A stretch of DNA of 64,000 bases from Nitrosomonadales bacterium. GTDB taxonomy: Bacteria > Pseudomonadota > Gammaproteobacteria > Burkholderiales > Gallionellaceae. This document shows, one piece after another, positions 1 through 10,017 of this stretch. The position numbers and the translations under genes were made by a program. A model generated the notes under the pieces. The model worked only from the letters and a program-made list of their open reading frames with translations. It had not been told where the DNA came from and ran no database searches. The first letter of the stretch is position 1. Each line of letters starts with the position of its first letter. The stretch lies in contig JANYJE010000068.1 in NCBI GenBank assembly GCA_025408405.1, positions 1 through 64,000 on the forward strand, in the 5' to 3' direction.

Positions 1-90
1 GCAGCTAAAAAAGCTGTAGCCAAAAAGCCAGCAGCTAAAAAAGCTGTAGCCAAAAAGCCAGCAGCTAAAAAAGCTGTAGCCAAAAAGCCA
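1..90 (+). repeat. 30-bp perfect tandem repeat, at least 3 copies (gcagctaaaaaagctgtagccaaaaagcca)
   Basis: Three identical consecutive 30-mers at 1-30, 31-60 and 61-90; array may continue upstream of the window. Confidence 0.95.
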
Positions 91-228
91 GCAGTAGTTG
101 CAAAGAAACCAGAGGCGGCTAAGCCGGCATCTCCAGCAGCAACGCCACTGGCTCCTTCTGCTCAGGCACCCGTGCGTCCGGCTGCAACCTGGCCTTTCCC
201 TACGCTAGGTATCGGCAAGCCTAATTGA
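1..228 (+). CDS. C-terminal part of an Ala/Lys/Pro-rich, histone H1-like or PhaF-like protein (5' end outside window)
   Basis: Frame 1 reads AAKKAVAKKPAAKKAVAKKPAAKKAVAKKPAVVAKKPEAAKPASPAATPLAPSAQAPVRPAATWPFPTLGIGKPN-stop; typical AAKK/AKKP DNA-binding tail. Confidence 0.75.
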   Translation, partial: AAKKAVAKKPAAKKAVAKKPAAKKAVAKKPAVVAKKPEAAKPASPAATPLAPSAQAPVRPAATWPFPTLGIGKPN

Positions 229-449
229 TGGGCTGGGGTGCTGTGGAAGTGGCTCCTGGCGATTACTAGGGGCTGCCCACGGTTGCACCAGGGCATCGGC
301 AGGCGAGTCTGTTTGTGTGCGCCTTTTTTACCCTGTGTGTGGGTGGTATTTCTGCCCGCGAAATAATCACATTGTGACCGGTGTGAAGCTGGGTGGAATT
401 GCGTACTGACTGGCTCGTTCCTGATTCAGAATTAAACCAACCATTATGG

Positions 450-1028
450 CTAAGCCGTAGTGGGCTTGAGTGTCACCGAATATAAGGTGATGGGTGTGGC
501 GCTGTTTTTGTCGAACGCTATGCCTGCTTCTACACCGGCACGCGCAATCTCCTCGGCACTTTCATAGCGAGGGTAGGCGTGATGCAGCGCACCGAGGGCA
601 AATTCATGTCCCGATCCAATAGCCCAGAACTGCGTATATTCGAATACCTCGCGCATTGAATAAATGCCATACAGGCCGCTCGCATTGGCTATCAGTGCGG
701 TAATCTGGCTGGATTCATAAGGATCGTCTTCATCTTCTTTGGGGTTCAGGAAGCACTCCTCCTTCAGCACCGGATGCAACTTGCGGAAGGTTTCAAAAAT
801 TGCAGCCTTGCTGTTAAGCTGCAACTCCGGCATCTTGGTCAGCAAGCTGGCAAGAACCAGATGATGAGCGGCGCTGCCACATACGCCGATATGACTGTCG
901 GCCAGATGCAGGATCTTGTCGTGCGAACTATCCATGACAGCCGGCAAACGTGTATTGCCAAAGGTGGTAAGCGTATCGGCGGCGATTGCGATGACGCCAT
1001 TCTTTTTTACTGCGACGATGGTGGTCAT
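450..1028 (-). CDS. HslV/proteasome-like Ntn hydrolase, probable BPH (betaproteobacterial proteasome homologue)
   Basis: MTTIVAVKKNGVIAIAADTLTTFG start with Thr immediately after Met, ~190 aa, 20S beta/HslV-like fold signature; no hslU next to it. Confidence 0.7.
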   Translation of the reverse strand: MTTIVAVKKNGVIAIAADTLTTFGNTRLPAVMDSSHDKILHLADSHIGVCGSAAHHLVLASLLTKMPELQLNSKAAIFETFRKLHPVLKEECFLNPKEDEDDPYESSQITALIANASGLYGIYSMREVFEYTQFWAIGSGHEFALGALHHAYPRYESAEEIARAGVEAGIAFDKNSATPITLYSVTLKPTTA

Positions 1029-1053
1029 GGTTATTTATCCTGATTGGTATTGA

Positions 1054-2430
1054 GTGATTTTAACACCGATGTTTTATAGTGCTGCGCTTCCTTATCGCAA
1101 AGATGCAACTGCTTACTATGCAGCAATTGCGGATCTGCCTTGGGCAGTGTGGCTGGATAGCGGTGGCCGCGGGCGCTATGACATTCTCACAGCCAATCCT
1201 GTGGCAACGCTGGTGACACGCAACGGGACAACGCAAGTCGGCGATGAAAAAGGCCAGTTCGACTCGCCACAAGACCCATTCACCCTGATACGTGAACAAT
1301 TGGGAGCTCCTGTAAATGGCGCACCGGATATTCCTTTTGCAGGCGGGGCGCTGGGTTACTGGGGCTATGATCTGGCGCGCCGCATGATGTCTCTGCCAGA
1401 CATCGCGCACGATGCCGACAAGCTGCCGGATATGGCGATAGGAATATACGACTGGGCGCTGGTTATCGATCACCTGCAACAATCGGCACGCCTGGTTTCT
1501 TACCAGCTCAGGCCAGTAACTGCTCACATGCTGCCGCAGTTGCTGACGCGTCTGCAAGGTGAAACCTTGACGCAAGGTGAACCCTTCCATGTGCACGGCC
1601 GGATTGCATCAAATTTTACCCGCGCAAGTTACCAGCAGGCATTTGCTGCCATACAAGCTTATTTGCATGCCGGCGACTGCTACCAGGTCAACCTTGCGCA
1701 ACGCTACACGGCGCGAGCCAGCGGCGATGCGTTCACAGCATACTGCACACTGCGGCAACTCAATCCAGCCCCTTTTTCAGCCTACCTTAACCTGCCGCAA
1801 GTGCAGATTCTATGCGCTTCTCCGGAGCGTTTCCTGCAGGTAAAAAATGGCGAGGTGGAAACAAGACCCATCAAGGGAACGCGTCCGCGCATGAGCGATA
1901 CTGTAGAGGATGCAGAGATGCAGCAGGACTTGCGCAGCAATCCCAAGGATAGAGCCGAAAATTTAATGATTGTCGACCTGTTGCGCAACGATTTGAGCAA
2001 GAGCTGTGTGCAGGGTTCAGTCAAAGTGCCCAGGCTGTTCGAGATAGAGAGCTACGCAACGGTACATCATCTGGTCAGCACTGTGGTGGGGCTGCTGGCA
2101 ACAGGACGCGATGCATTGTCGCTGCTGTGCGACTGCTTCCCCGGTGGCTCGGTGACGGGGGCACCGAAACAGCGAGCAATGGAGATTATCGAGCAGCTGG
2201 AGCCACACCGGCGCGGCATATATTGCGGTGCAATCGGATATGCAGGTTTTGACGGCAATATGGATACGAATATCGCCATTCGCACGCTGGTGTATGCAGA
2301 TGGGGAAGTCAGGTGCTGGGCGGGCGGCGGCATCGTGGCAGACTCGCAGGAAGCAGCCGAATATCAGGAAACGCTGGACAAGGCGGAAGCCATGCTGGAA
2401 CTGTTGCGACGTCATGGCGGTGTGCAATAG
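1054..2430 (+). CDS. pabB: Aminodeoxychorismate synthase component I
   Basis: Chorismate-binding motifs: ASPERFL, PIKGTRPR, DLLRNDLSK, FPGGSVTGAPK, GxIGYAGFDGNMDTNIAIRT; GTG start. Confidence 0.9.
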   Translation: MILTPMFYSAALPYRKDATAYYAAIADLPWAVWLDSGGRGRYDILTANPVATLVTRNGTTQVGDEKGQFDSPQDPFTLIREQLGAPVNGAPDIPFAGGALGYWGYDLARRMMSLPDIAHDADKLPDMAIGIYDWALVIDHLQQSARLVSYQLRPVTAHMLPQLLTRLQGETLTQGEPFHVHGRIASNFTRASYQQAFAAIQAYLHAGDCYQVNLAQRYTARASGDAFTAYCTLRQLNPAPFSAYLNLPQVQILCASPERFLQVKNGEVETRPIKGTRPRMSDTVEDAEMQQDLRSNPKDRAENLMIVDLLRNDLSKSCVQGSVKVPRLFEIESYATVHHLVSTVVGLLATGRDALSLLCDCFPGGSVTGAPKQRAMEIIEQLEPHRRGIYCGAIGYAGFDGNMDTNIAIRTLVYADGEVRCWAGGGIVADSQEAAEYQETLDKAEAMLELLRRHGGVQ

Positions 2431-2502
2431 CAGGCAAGCAGAAGATGCGGCGAGGCCAAGCAATGAATAGAGCTGCTGATGCAGGCGGCGGGGAACGCGG
2501 AA

Positions 2503-4644
2503 TTATGGTGATTTGGCCTGGGTTAGGGGCAGGCTGTTTTTCATGCGCGTGATGCGCACCACCTCGGGTATCTGGCGCAGGCCGCGCAGCACCTGCGCCA
2601 GATGCAGGCGATTATTAACCTGCAGGCAGAAGTAAAGCGTGGTGTAGTCCCCTTCATTGCTGAACTGCACGTTCTCGATGTTGGAACCGGCATCGGCAAT
2701 GGACGCGGCAACCTTCGCCAGCACACCGCGCTGGTTGGCGACCACCAGCTTGATGCTGACATCGAACAGCTTGTTGATGTTCTTATCCCAGGCAACATCC
2801 AGCCATTCATCTGCGCCGCTGCGCCCTTTGCGCAATACCGGGCAGTCATGGGTGTGTACGACCAGTCCCTGGCCGCTCTTCAGCACCCCGATAATGGGGT
2901 CGCCTGGAATCGGACGGCAGCATTTGGCAAATTGCACGGCGGTTCCCTCAGTGCCGAGTATGGTGATAACACTATTGGAAGCGCTTACCTGCCCGGCCGT
3001 TTCATCGCTTACGCGCGCCAGCTTGCGTGCGATCACCATGTTGAGGCTGCGCCCCAGGCCGATATCGGCAAAAATTTCCTGCCGTGATTTGGCGCCGGTT
3101 TCCTTGAGCAGCTTGTCCCAGCGTGCGTTATCTATCTCCGCACCTTTTAAGCCCAGTGAGCTCAGAGCCTGGTTCAGCAGGCGCTCGCCGAGAGCGGCCG
3201 ATTCGTCCAGATGCATGGTTTTCAGGGCATAGCGTATCTGGCTGCGCGCCTTGCTGGTGACCACATAGCTGAGCCATGAAGGGTTGGGATGGGCGTGCGG
3301 TGCGGTAATGATTTCAACGCGGTCGCCGTTTTTCAGTTCGGTGCGCAGGGGTACCAGTTCAAAATTGACCTTGGTGGCGACGCAGCGGTTGCCGATGTCG
3401 GTATGCACGCTGTAGGCAAAATCGACCGCAGTGGCACCGCGCGGCAGAGAAAGAATTTTTCCCTGCGGAGTGAAAACGTATACCTCGTCCGGGAACAGGT
3501 CGATCTTGAGGTGCTCCAGAAATTCGACCGAGTTGCCACTCTGGTTGAGGCTTTCCAGCAGGTTTTGCAGCCACTGGTGGGTTTTGATATGCAATTCGTT
3601 GATAGGGGCTTCAGCCGTCTTGTACAGCCAGTGCGAGCCTACGCCCGCTTCGGCGATCCGGTCCATTTCCACCGTGCGTATCTGGATTTCGATCGGCGTG
3701 CCAAAGGGGCCGAACAAAGTCGTGTGCAGTGACTGGTAACCGTTAGCCTTGGGGATGGCGATGTAATCCTTGAACTTGCCCGGAAAAGGTTTGTACAGCC
3801 CATGCAGCGCACCCAGAGCGACATAGCACGACGCTACATCGTCTACCAGTACACGAAAACCGTAGATATCCAGCACCTCGGAAAAAGCCAGCGACTTGGC
3901 CTGCATCTTCTGATAAATGCCATAGAGATGTTTCTCGCGGCCTTTTACTTCGGCGTGAATCTTGTATTCATCCAGGCGCTGGCGTATAGCGTCAAGGATT
4001 TTTCCAACCACTTCGCGGCGGTTGCCGCGTGCCACCTTGAGCGCCTTGGAAAGCACCGAATAGCGGTTGGGATGCAGGTGCATGAAGCTCAAGTCCTGCA
4101 ACTCATGGTAAATCTCGTTCAGCCCCAGGCGATTGGCGATGGGGGCGTAGATTTCCATGGTTTCGCGTGCAATGCGTTCGGATTTCTCGCGCGACATCGC
4201 ATTCAGGGTGCGCATGTTGTGCAGGCGATCGGCCAGCTTGATCAGGATCACGCGCACATCGCGTGCCATCGCCATCAGCATTTTGCGGAAATTTTCCGCC
4301 TGCGCATCCTCGATTGTTTCAAACTGCAGCTTGTCGAGTTTGCTCAAACCGTCCACCAGCTCGGCCACCGGCTTGCCAAATTGCGTGGCAATATCATCGG
4401 TGCTGACATCGGTGTCCTCGACGACATCGTGCAACAGTGCCGCAATGATGGCCTGGGTGTCGAGGTGCAGCTTGGTAAGAATGCGTGCTACGGCGATGGG
4501 GTGAGAGACATAAGCTTCACCAGATTGGCGCAGCTGCCCATGGTGAGCCGATTTGCTGAATGCAACAGCGCGCTGGATGTTTTCAACATCCTCAGGTTTC
4601 AGGTAGGCTGAAACTTCCTGTAGCAGTGACTCGGCATCTGACAT
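2503..4644 (-). CDS. spoT: Bifunctional (p)ppGpp synthetase/hydrolase
   Basis: HD domain (ALLHDVVEDT), synthetase (YGFRVLVDD, KDYIAIPKANGYQSLHT), TGS and ACT domains; next to rpoZ-gmk. Confidence 0.95.
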   Translation of the reverse strand: MSDAESLLQEVSAYLKPEDVENIQRAVAFSKSAHHGQLRQSGEAYVSHPIAVARILTKLHLDTQAIIAALLHDVVEDTDVSTDDIATQFGKPVAELVDGLSKLDKLQFETIEDAQAENFRKMLMAMARDVRVILIKLADRLHNMRTLNAMSREKSERIARETMEIYAPIANRLGLNEIYHELQDLSFMHLHPNRYSVLSKALKVARGNRREVVGKILDAIRQRLDEYKIHAEVKGREKHLYGIYQKMQAKSLAFSEVLDIYGFRVLVDDVASCYVALGALHGLYKPFPGKFKDYIAIPKANGYQSLHTTLFGPFGTPIEIQIRTVEMDRIAEAGVGSHWLYKTAEAPINELHIKTHQWLQNLLESLNQSGNSVEFLEHLKIDLFPDEVYVFTPQGKILSLPRGATAVDFAYSVHTDIGNRCVATKVNFELVPLRTELKNGDRVEIITAPHAHPNPSWLSYVVTSKARSQIRYALKTMHLDESAALGERLLNQALSSLGLKGAEIDNARWDKLLKETGAKSRQEIFADIGLGRSLNMVIARKLARVSDETAGQVSASNSVITILGTEGTAVQFAKCCRPIPGDPIIGVLKSGQGLVVHTHDCPVLRKGRSGADEWLDVAWDKNINKLFDVSIKLVVANQRGVLAKVAASIADAGSNIENVQFSNEGDYTTLYFCLQVNNRLHLAQVLRGLRQIPEVVRITRMKNSLPLTQAKSP

Positions 4645-4701
4645 GAAAAGTCATGAGTAGAAAATTCTCCGGCTGTATCAATATCAACCGGAGAAGGCAG
4701 A

Positions 4702-4908
4702 TCAAGCCATGCCGCGGTTAAGTATTTCCAGGCCGACCTTGCCTTCGCTGATCTCGCGCAAGGCAATCACGGTGGGCTTGTCATTGCTTTCGTCCACCAG
4801 ATAGCCGGCGCCATTGGCCAGCTGGCGTGCGCGGTAAGCGGCAGCCAAGGTCAGTTCAAAGCGGTTGGGTATGTGCTTCATGCAATCTTCAACGGTAATG
4901 CGAGCCAT
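4702..4908 (-). CDS. rpoZ: RNA polymerase omega subunit
   Basis: [30 protein letters not shown]; between gmk and spoT. Confidence 0.95.
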   Translation of the reverse strand: MARITVEDCMKHIPNRFELTLAAAYRARQLANGAGYLVDESNDKPTVIALREISEGKVGLEILNRGMA

Positions 4909-4910
4909 GA

Positions 4911-5528
4911 TTACTCCTGTTTGTGTAATTGATTGATTAAATTTGCCTGGCGCACGAGTTGCCGGTCACTGCGCAGCCCGGCGGCGACGACGACAGCATT
5001 GAGTTGTTGCAGAGCTTCGTCCAGCTTGTCGTTGATAATAACATAGTCGAACTCGACGACATGAGCGATGTCTTCCTGCGCCGACTGCAGGCGGCGGGCG
5101 ATGACTTCGGGGGCGTCCTGGCCGCGCCCCTTCAGGCGGGTTTCCAGCGCTTGCAAGGAAGGCGGCAGGATGAAAATGGGAACGCAGATGGGAAATTTGT
5201 TGCGCACCTGGGCTGCCCCCTGCCAGTCTATTTCCAGCAGAATGTCGCGGCCGCTTTGGAGTTTCTGGTTGATCCAGGACTGCGAGGTGCCGTAAAGATT
5301 GCCGTAAACCTCGGCGCTTTCCAGAAAATCGCCATGACGCATCATGGTCAGGAAGGTCTCGCGGCTGACAAAGTGGTAATCCTTGCCGTCAACTTCGCCG
5401 GGACGCGGCGCGCGCGAGGTATACGACACGGACACGTCGATACCCGCGTTGATGGCCAGCAGCGCCTTGACCAGACTGGTTTTTCCGGCTCCCGAGGGCG
5501 CGCTCACTATAAAAAGATTTCCGCTCAT
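4911..5528 (-). CDS. gmk: Guanylate kinase
   Basis: [36 protein letters not shown]. Confidence 0.97.
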   Translation of the reverse strand: MSGNLFIVSAPSGAGKTSLVKALLAINAGIDVSVSYTSRAPRPGEVDGKDYHFVSRETFLTMMRHGDFLESAEVYGNLYGTSQSWINQKLQSGRDILLEIDWQGAAQVRNKFPICVPIFILPPSLQALETRLKGRGQDAPEVIARRLQSAQEDIAHVVEFDYVIINDKLDEALQQLNAVVVAAGLRSDRQLVRQANLINQLHKQE

Positions 5529-5532
5529 GTTG

Positions 5533-6399
5533 TCACTCCAGATTTTGAATTTGCTCGCGCATTTGTTCGATTAAGATTTTCATTTCCATGGAAGCGCGCG
5601 ATACCTCCGCGTCTACCGATTTTGAGCCCAGGGTATTGGCCTCGCGGTGCAACTCCTGCATCAGGAAATCGAGGCGTTTGCCTACGGCCCCGCCTTTTGC
5701 CAGCACGCGTTCCATCTCGGTCAGGTGGCTGTGCAGGCGCGACAGCTCCTCGTCCACATCGATCTTGCTGGCAAACAGCGAAATTTCCTGGCGCAGCCGC
5801 TCATCGTCGCCGCAACCCAGGGCTTCACGCAGGCGCAGCTGCAATTTTTCCTCGTAAGCCTTGATGGCGGCCGGTATGCGCGGTGCTATGGCGATGCGCA
5901 GGGCGTTGATTTGTGCGACGCGCTGCAGCAAAAAATCTTTCAGGTTGTCGCCCTCACGCGCGCGCGCTTCTGCGAAGTCGCGCAAAGCCTGCTGCAACAG
6001 CTCCATCACGTTGGCCTGCAGGCTGTCTGCGGGCAGCCTGTTGCTTTCCAGTATGCCGTCCCAGCGCAGGACATCGGCCACGCTCAATTCGCGAGCGTTG
6101 GGCATGATGGCGCTCACTTCGCTGCTCCACTGCGCTATCTGCTGCACTAACGGCAAATTGATTCGGGCCGGGGTGCTGGCAGATGCACGCGCAACAAAGC
6201 CAATGCGGCATTCCACCTTGCCACGGCACATTTGGGCTGCAATGGCCTCGCGCAGCGTCTGCTCCAGCAGGCGCAGCTCATCGGGGACGCGCAGCTGCAA
6301 ATCCAGATAACGGTGGTTGACTGCGCGAATTTCCAGCGTAAGCGAACCGGCTTGCAACTCCGCGGCTGCTGCGGCAAAACCGGTCATGCTGTAAATCAT
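5533..6399 (-). CDS. yicC: YicC family endoribonuclease
   Basis: MIYSMTGFA N-terminus and KRLDFLMQELHREANTLGSKSVDAEVSR C-terminus. Confidence 0.92.
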   Translation of the reverse strand: MIYSMTGFAAAAAELQAGSLTLEIRAVNHRYLDLQLRVPDELRLLEQTLREAIAAQMCRGKVECRIGFVARASASTPARINLPLVQQIAQWSSEVSAIMPNARELSVADVLRWDGILESNRLPADSLQANVMELLQQALRDFAEARAREGDNLKDFLLQRVAQINALRIAIAPRIPAAIKAYEEKLQLRLREALGCGDDERLRQEISLFASKIDVDEELSRLHSHLTEMERVLAKGGAVGKRLDFLMQELHREANTLGSKSVDAEVSRASMEMKILIEQMREQIQNLE

Positions 6400-6532
6400 T
6401 GCGCTCTCCTAATCAAGTCCGGGGAATAAAAAACGGGCTGAATGCGCCATATTATATTACGATAACGTTCTGCTACTGATTTCAGTATGAACATACTGTT
6501 TAGGCTCCCGGATTTTTTCAACAATCAACTAA

Positions 6533-7327
6533 ATGAATTTTGCTGTTTACCAAGCTACCCATCAAGGGGGGCGTAAATACAATCAGGATCGCGTGGCTTA
6601 CGCCTACACCGACCAGGCATTGTTGCTGGTGCTGGCTGATGGCATGGGCGGCCATTCACACGGCGAGATTGCGGCACAGATCACCATACAGGTTTATATG
6701 CAGGCGTTTTCCGTGGCGGCCAAGCCGCGCGTGCAAGACCCAGAAGAATTTCTGGCCAGGATCATGCGTCATGCGCATGAAACCATCATCCAGTTTGCAC
6801 ACGATCAGGGGTTGAGCGGCAATCCGGGTACCACCTGCGTGGCGGCACTGGTGCAGGATGGCCATGTATGCTGGGCGCATGCTGGGGACTCGCGCTTCTA
6901 CCTGTTGCGCGACACCGCAGTCACTGCGGTAACAACAGACCACTCGGTGGTGCAGCAGTGGGCGGACTGGGGGATCATTACCCAGGAAGAAATGAAAACC
7001 CACCCGGATCGCAACAAGATCACCAACTGTCTGGGCGGATCTGATGACCGTTTTTTTGTTGAAACCGCTCCCGAAATTCCGTTGCAGCAGGGGGATGTGC
7101 TGCTGCTGTGCAGCGACGGGCTGTGGGGGCCGCTTAGCGCGGAGGAGTTGGCGAAAACACTGGAAGTTGCCCCATTGCCGTTGGCGCTGGAGCAGCTGAT
7201 GGGGCTGGCCCTGTTCCGCGAAAATGTCGGTGCTGATAACACCACCGCCGTGGTGGTGCGCTGGGGCGATGCGGAAAAAGATCACAACGTAAGCGAGCCG
7301 TTTTTCGGGGTGCTCGACGAGCGCTAA
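6533..7327 (+). CDS. PP2C-family Ser/Thr protein phosphatase
   Basis: NQDRVAY, VLADGMGGHSHGE, WAHAGDSRFYLLRD, LLCSDGLWG, NTTAVVVRW. Confidence 0.93.
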   Translation: MNFAVYQATHQGGRKYNQDRVAYAYTDQALLLVLADGMGGHSHGEIAAQITIQVYMQAFSVAAKPRVQDPEEFLARIMRHAHETIIQFAHDQGLSGNPGTTCVAALVQDGHVCWAHAGDSRFYLLRDTAVTAVTTDHSVVQQWADWGIITQEEMKTHPDRNKITNCLGGSDDRFFVETAPEIPLQQGDVLLLCSDGLWGPLSAEELAKTLEVAPLPLALEQLMGLALFRENVGADNTTAVVVRWGDAEKDHNVSEPFFGVLDER

Positions 7328-7383
7328 TCGCCGCATGCACGCGCTATAATGCGCAGCGTTTTTAACTTCCCGAGATATTTACC

Positions 7384-8100
7384 ATGCGTCCCAGCCAGCG
7401 CCAGCCCAACCAGTTACGTTCCATCCGCATTACACGCCATTACACCAAGCACGCCGAGGGCTCGGTGCTGATCGAGTGCGGCGATACCAAGGTGATCTGC
7501 ACGGCCAGCGTGGAAGAGCGCGTGCCGCAGCACAAGAAGGGCAGCGGCGAGGGCTGGGTCACCGCCGAATACGGTATGCTGCCGCGCTCCACAGGCAGTC
7601 GCATGGACAGGGAAGCGGCGCGCGGCAAGCAGTCCGGCCGCACCCAGGAAATTCAGCGCCTGATCGGGCGCAGTCTGCGTGCCGTGGTTGATCTCGGCAA
7701 ACTCGGTGAACGCACCATACAGATCGACTGCGACGTGATCCAGGCCGACGGCGGCACGCGCACTGCCAGTATCACGGGCAGCTTTGTCGCGCTGCACGAT
7801 GCTATCTCGGGCTTGATGAACAAGGGGCTGGTCAAGGAAACTCCGCTCAAGGACTTCATCGCCGCCATCTCGGTCGGCATCTATCAGGGCACGCCCGTGC
7901 TCGACCTCGACTATGTAGAAGACTCTGATTGCGACACCGACATGAATGTGGTGATGCTGGGCAACGGCCACTTCATCGAAGTGCAGGGCACGGCGGAAGG
8001 ACACGCCTTCTCAAGGGCGGAGATGGATGAACTGCTGGAACTGGCGAAATCCGGAATCGCTCAGCTGATCGAGATGCAGCGCGCCGCATTGGCAGCATAA
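7384..8100 (+). CDS. rph: Ribonuclease PH
   Basis: [48 protein letters not shown]. Confidence 0.97.
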   Translation: MRPSQRQPNQLRSIRITRHYTKHAEGSVLIECGDTKVICTASVEERVPQHKKGSGEGWVTAEYGMLPRSTGSRMDREAARGKQSGRTQEIQRLIGRSLRAVVDLGKLGERTIQIDCDVIQADGGTRTASITGSFVALHDAISGLMNKGLVKETPLKDFIAAISVGIYQGTPVLDLDYVEDSDCDTDMNVVMLGNGHFIEVQGTAEGHAFSRAEMDELLELAKSGIAQLIEMQRAALAA

Positions 8101-8104
8101 ACCC

Positions 8105-8692
8105 GTGCAGAAACTCGTTCTCGCCTCCAACAACCCCGGCAAGCTGCGCGAATTCCAGGCCATGCTTGCACCCCTCGGCATCGAGGTGTTGACGCAGGAA
8201 CAACTCGGCATAGCAGAAGCCGACGAACCGCATTGCACTTTTGTCGAAAACGCCCTGGCCAAGGCGCGCCATGTCAGCAAGTTAAGCGGCCTGCCTGCGC
8301 TGGCGGACGATTCCGGTATCTGCGTCACTGCCCTGGGCGGGGCGCCCGGCGTACAGTCGGCACGTTATGCGGGCGAGCCGAAATCGGATGCGCGCAACAA
8401 CCAGAAACTGCTGCAAGCCATGCACGGCGTGGCCGACAGGCGTGCGCACTACTACTGCGTGCTGGTGCTGGTGCGCGCAGCCGCTGACCCGCAGCCGCTG
8501 ATCGCGGAAGGTGAATGGCACGGCGAGATAGCGCACGCGGAACGCGGCGCTGGCGGCTTCGGCTATGACCCGCTGTTCTGGTTGCCGCAGCTGGGCAGGA
8601 TGAGCGCGGAGTTGAGCTGCGATGAAAAAGCGCAGCTCAGCCACCGCGCACAGGCGCTGCAAGTTCTGTTGCAGCGCCTGCCGCACGCATGA
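8105..8692 (+). CDS. rdgB: XTP/dITP diphosphatase
   Basis: VLASNNPGKLREFQAML, FVENALAKARHVS, LADDSGICV. Confidence 0.95.
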   Translation: MQKLVLASNNPGKLREFQAMLAPLGIEVLTQEQLGIAEADEPHCTFVENALAKARHVSKLSGLPALADDSGICVTALGGAPGVQSARYAGEPKSDARNNQKLLQAMHGVADRRAHYYCVLVLVRAAADPQPLIAEGEWHGEIAHAERGAGGFGYDPLFWLPQLGRMSAELSCDEKAQLSHRAQALQVLLQRLPHA

Positions 8693-9882
8693 GCGTGATT
8701 CCCCTGCAACCGTTTGGCCTGAAATCGCAAGCCGTTAATTTCCAGGCGCTGCCGCCGCTGTCGCTGTACATCCACATTCCCTGGTGTGTGCGCAAATGCC
8801 CATATTGCGATTTCAATTCGCACGAGGCACGCGGCGGCCTGCCGGAAGATGACTATGTGGCCGCACTCACGCGCGACCTGGAAGCAGCGCTGCCGTTGGT
8901 GTGGGGGCGCAAGGTATACAGCGTATTTATCGGCGGGGGCACGCCCAGCATTTTTTCCGCGCAGGCGATAGCGCGAATCTTAAGCACCGTGCGCATGCTG
9001 CTGCCGCTGGACGTGAATGCGGAGATCACGCTGGAGGCCAATCCAGGCACGGTAGAGGCTGCGAAATTCGCGGGTTTCCGCGATGCCGGAGTGAACCGAT
9101 TGTCGCTGGGCATCCAGAGTTTTAACGAGACGCAGCTCAAGGCGCTGGGCCGGATACACGATGCAGGCGAGGCGCACCGTGCGCTGGAGATTGCGCAGCG
9201 GCATTTCGACAACATCAACCTCGACCTGATGTATGCGCTGCCGCAGCAGACGCTGGCTGAGGCCGAGCAGGACGTGCGGACCGCTTTGAGTTGCGCGCCG
9301 CAGCATCTGTCCTGCTACCACCTCACGCTGGAACCCAACACCCTGTTCCATCGCTATCCGCCGGCCTTGCCGGACGATGATGCGAGCGGCGAAATGCAGC
9401 AACACATAGAACAGCTGCTGGCCGAACACGGCTACAAGCATTACGAAACTTCGGCCTTTGCACGGCCCGGAAAACAGTCGCGCCACAACCTGAATTACTG
9501 GCAGTTTGGCGATTACCTGGGCATAGGTGCGGGTGCGCACAGCAAGCTGAGCTTTCACGACAAGGTCATCCGCCAGGCGCGCTACAAGCAGCCGCAAGCC
9601 TATATGGAGCAGGTGCGACTGGGTGCGCCTGTGCAAACCGAACAGACGCTGACGCGCGACGATCTGTGTTTCGAATTCATGATGAATGCCTTGCGCCTGA
9701 ATGAGGGCTTTGCCGCCCATCTGTTCAGCGAGCGCACCAGTCTGCCGCTGTTGTTGATAAGGCGCGAGCTGGAGCAGGCCGAGCAACGCGGCCTGCTAAT
9801 GCGTGACCAGCAGCGCATAGCGCCGACCGAAAAAGGGCGCGTGTTTCTGAACGATTTGCTGCAGATATTTTTGCGCGATTAG
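8689..9882 (+). CDS. hemW: Radical SAM heme chaperone HemW
   Basis: SLYIHIPWCVRKCPYCDFNSH radical SAM CxxxCxxC, FIGGGTPS; overlaps rdgB by 4 bp. Confidence 0.95.
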   Translation: MSVIPLQPFGLKSQAVNFQALPPLSLYIHIPWCVRKCPYCDFNSHEARGGLPEDDYVAALTRDLEAALPLVWGRKVYSVFIGGGTPSIFSAQAIARILSTVRMLLPLDVNAEITLEANPGTVEAAKFAGFRDAGVNRLSLGIQSFNETQLKALGRIHDAGEAHRALEIAQRHFDNINLDLMYALPQQTLAEAEQDVRTALSCAPQHLSCYHLTLEPNTLFHRYPPALPDDDASGEMQQHIEQLLAEHGYKHYETSAFARPGKQSRHNLNYWQFGDYLGIGAGAHSKLSFHDKVIRQARYKQPQAYMEQVRLGAPVQTEQTLTRDDLCFEFMMNALRLNEGFAAHLFSERTSLPLLLIRRELEQAEQRGLLMRDQQRIAPTEKGRVFLNDLLQIFLRD

Positions 9883-9920
9883 CCGTCAGGTTTGTATCCA
9901 GATAATTCATTAGAAATCGC

Positions 9921-9989
9921 TGTTGTAGGAGCGCAACTTGTTGCGCGATGCCTAGTGAAGATCGCCCGACAAGTCGGGCTCCTGCACAA
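9921..9989. repeat. REP/BIME-like inverted pair of GTAGGAGC repeats
   Basis: tgttgtaggagcgcaacttgttgcgcga ... cgcccgacaagtcgggctcctgcacaac; two small hairpins in opposite orientation between hemW and trmB. Confidence 0.75.
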
Positions 9990-10017
9990 CCAGAACGTGC
10001 TAATGGATAATATGAAT

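Noticed and set aside
1-90. Tandem repeats considered as CRISPR or VNTR noncoding array
   Set aside because: No spacers; the repeat is in frame and encodes a basic Ala/Lys tail.
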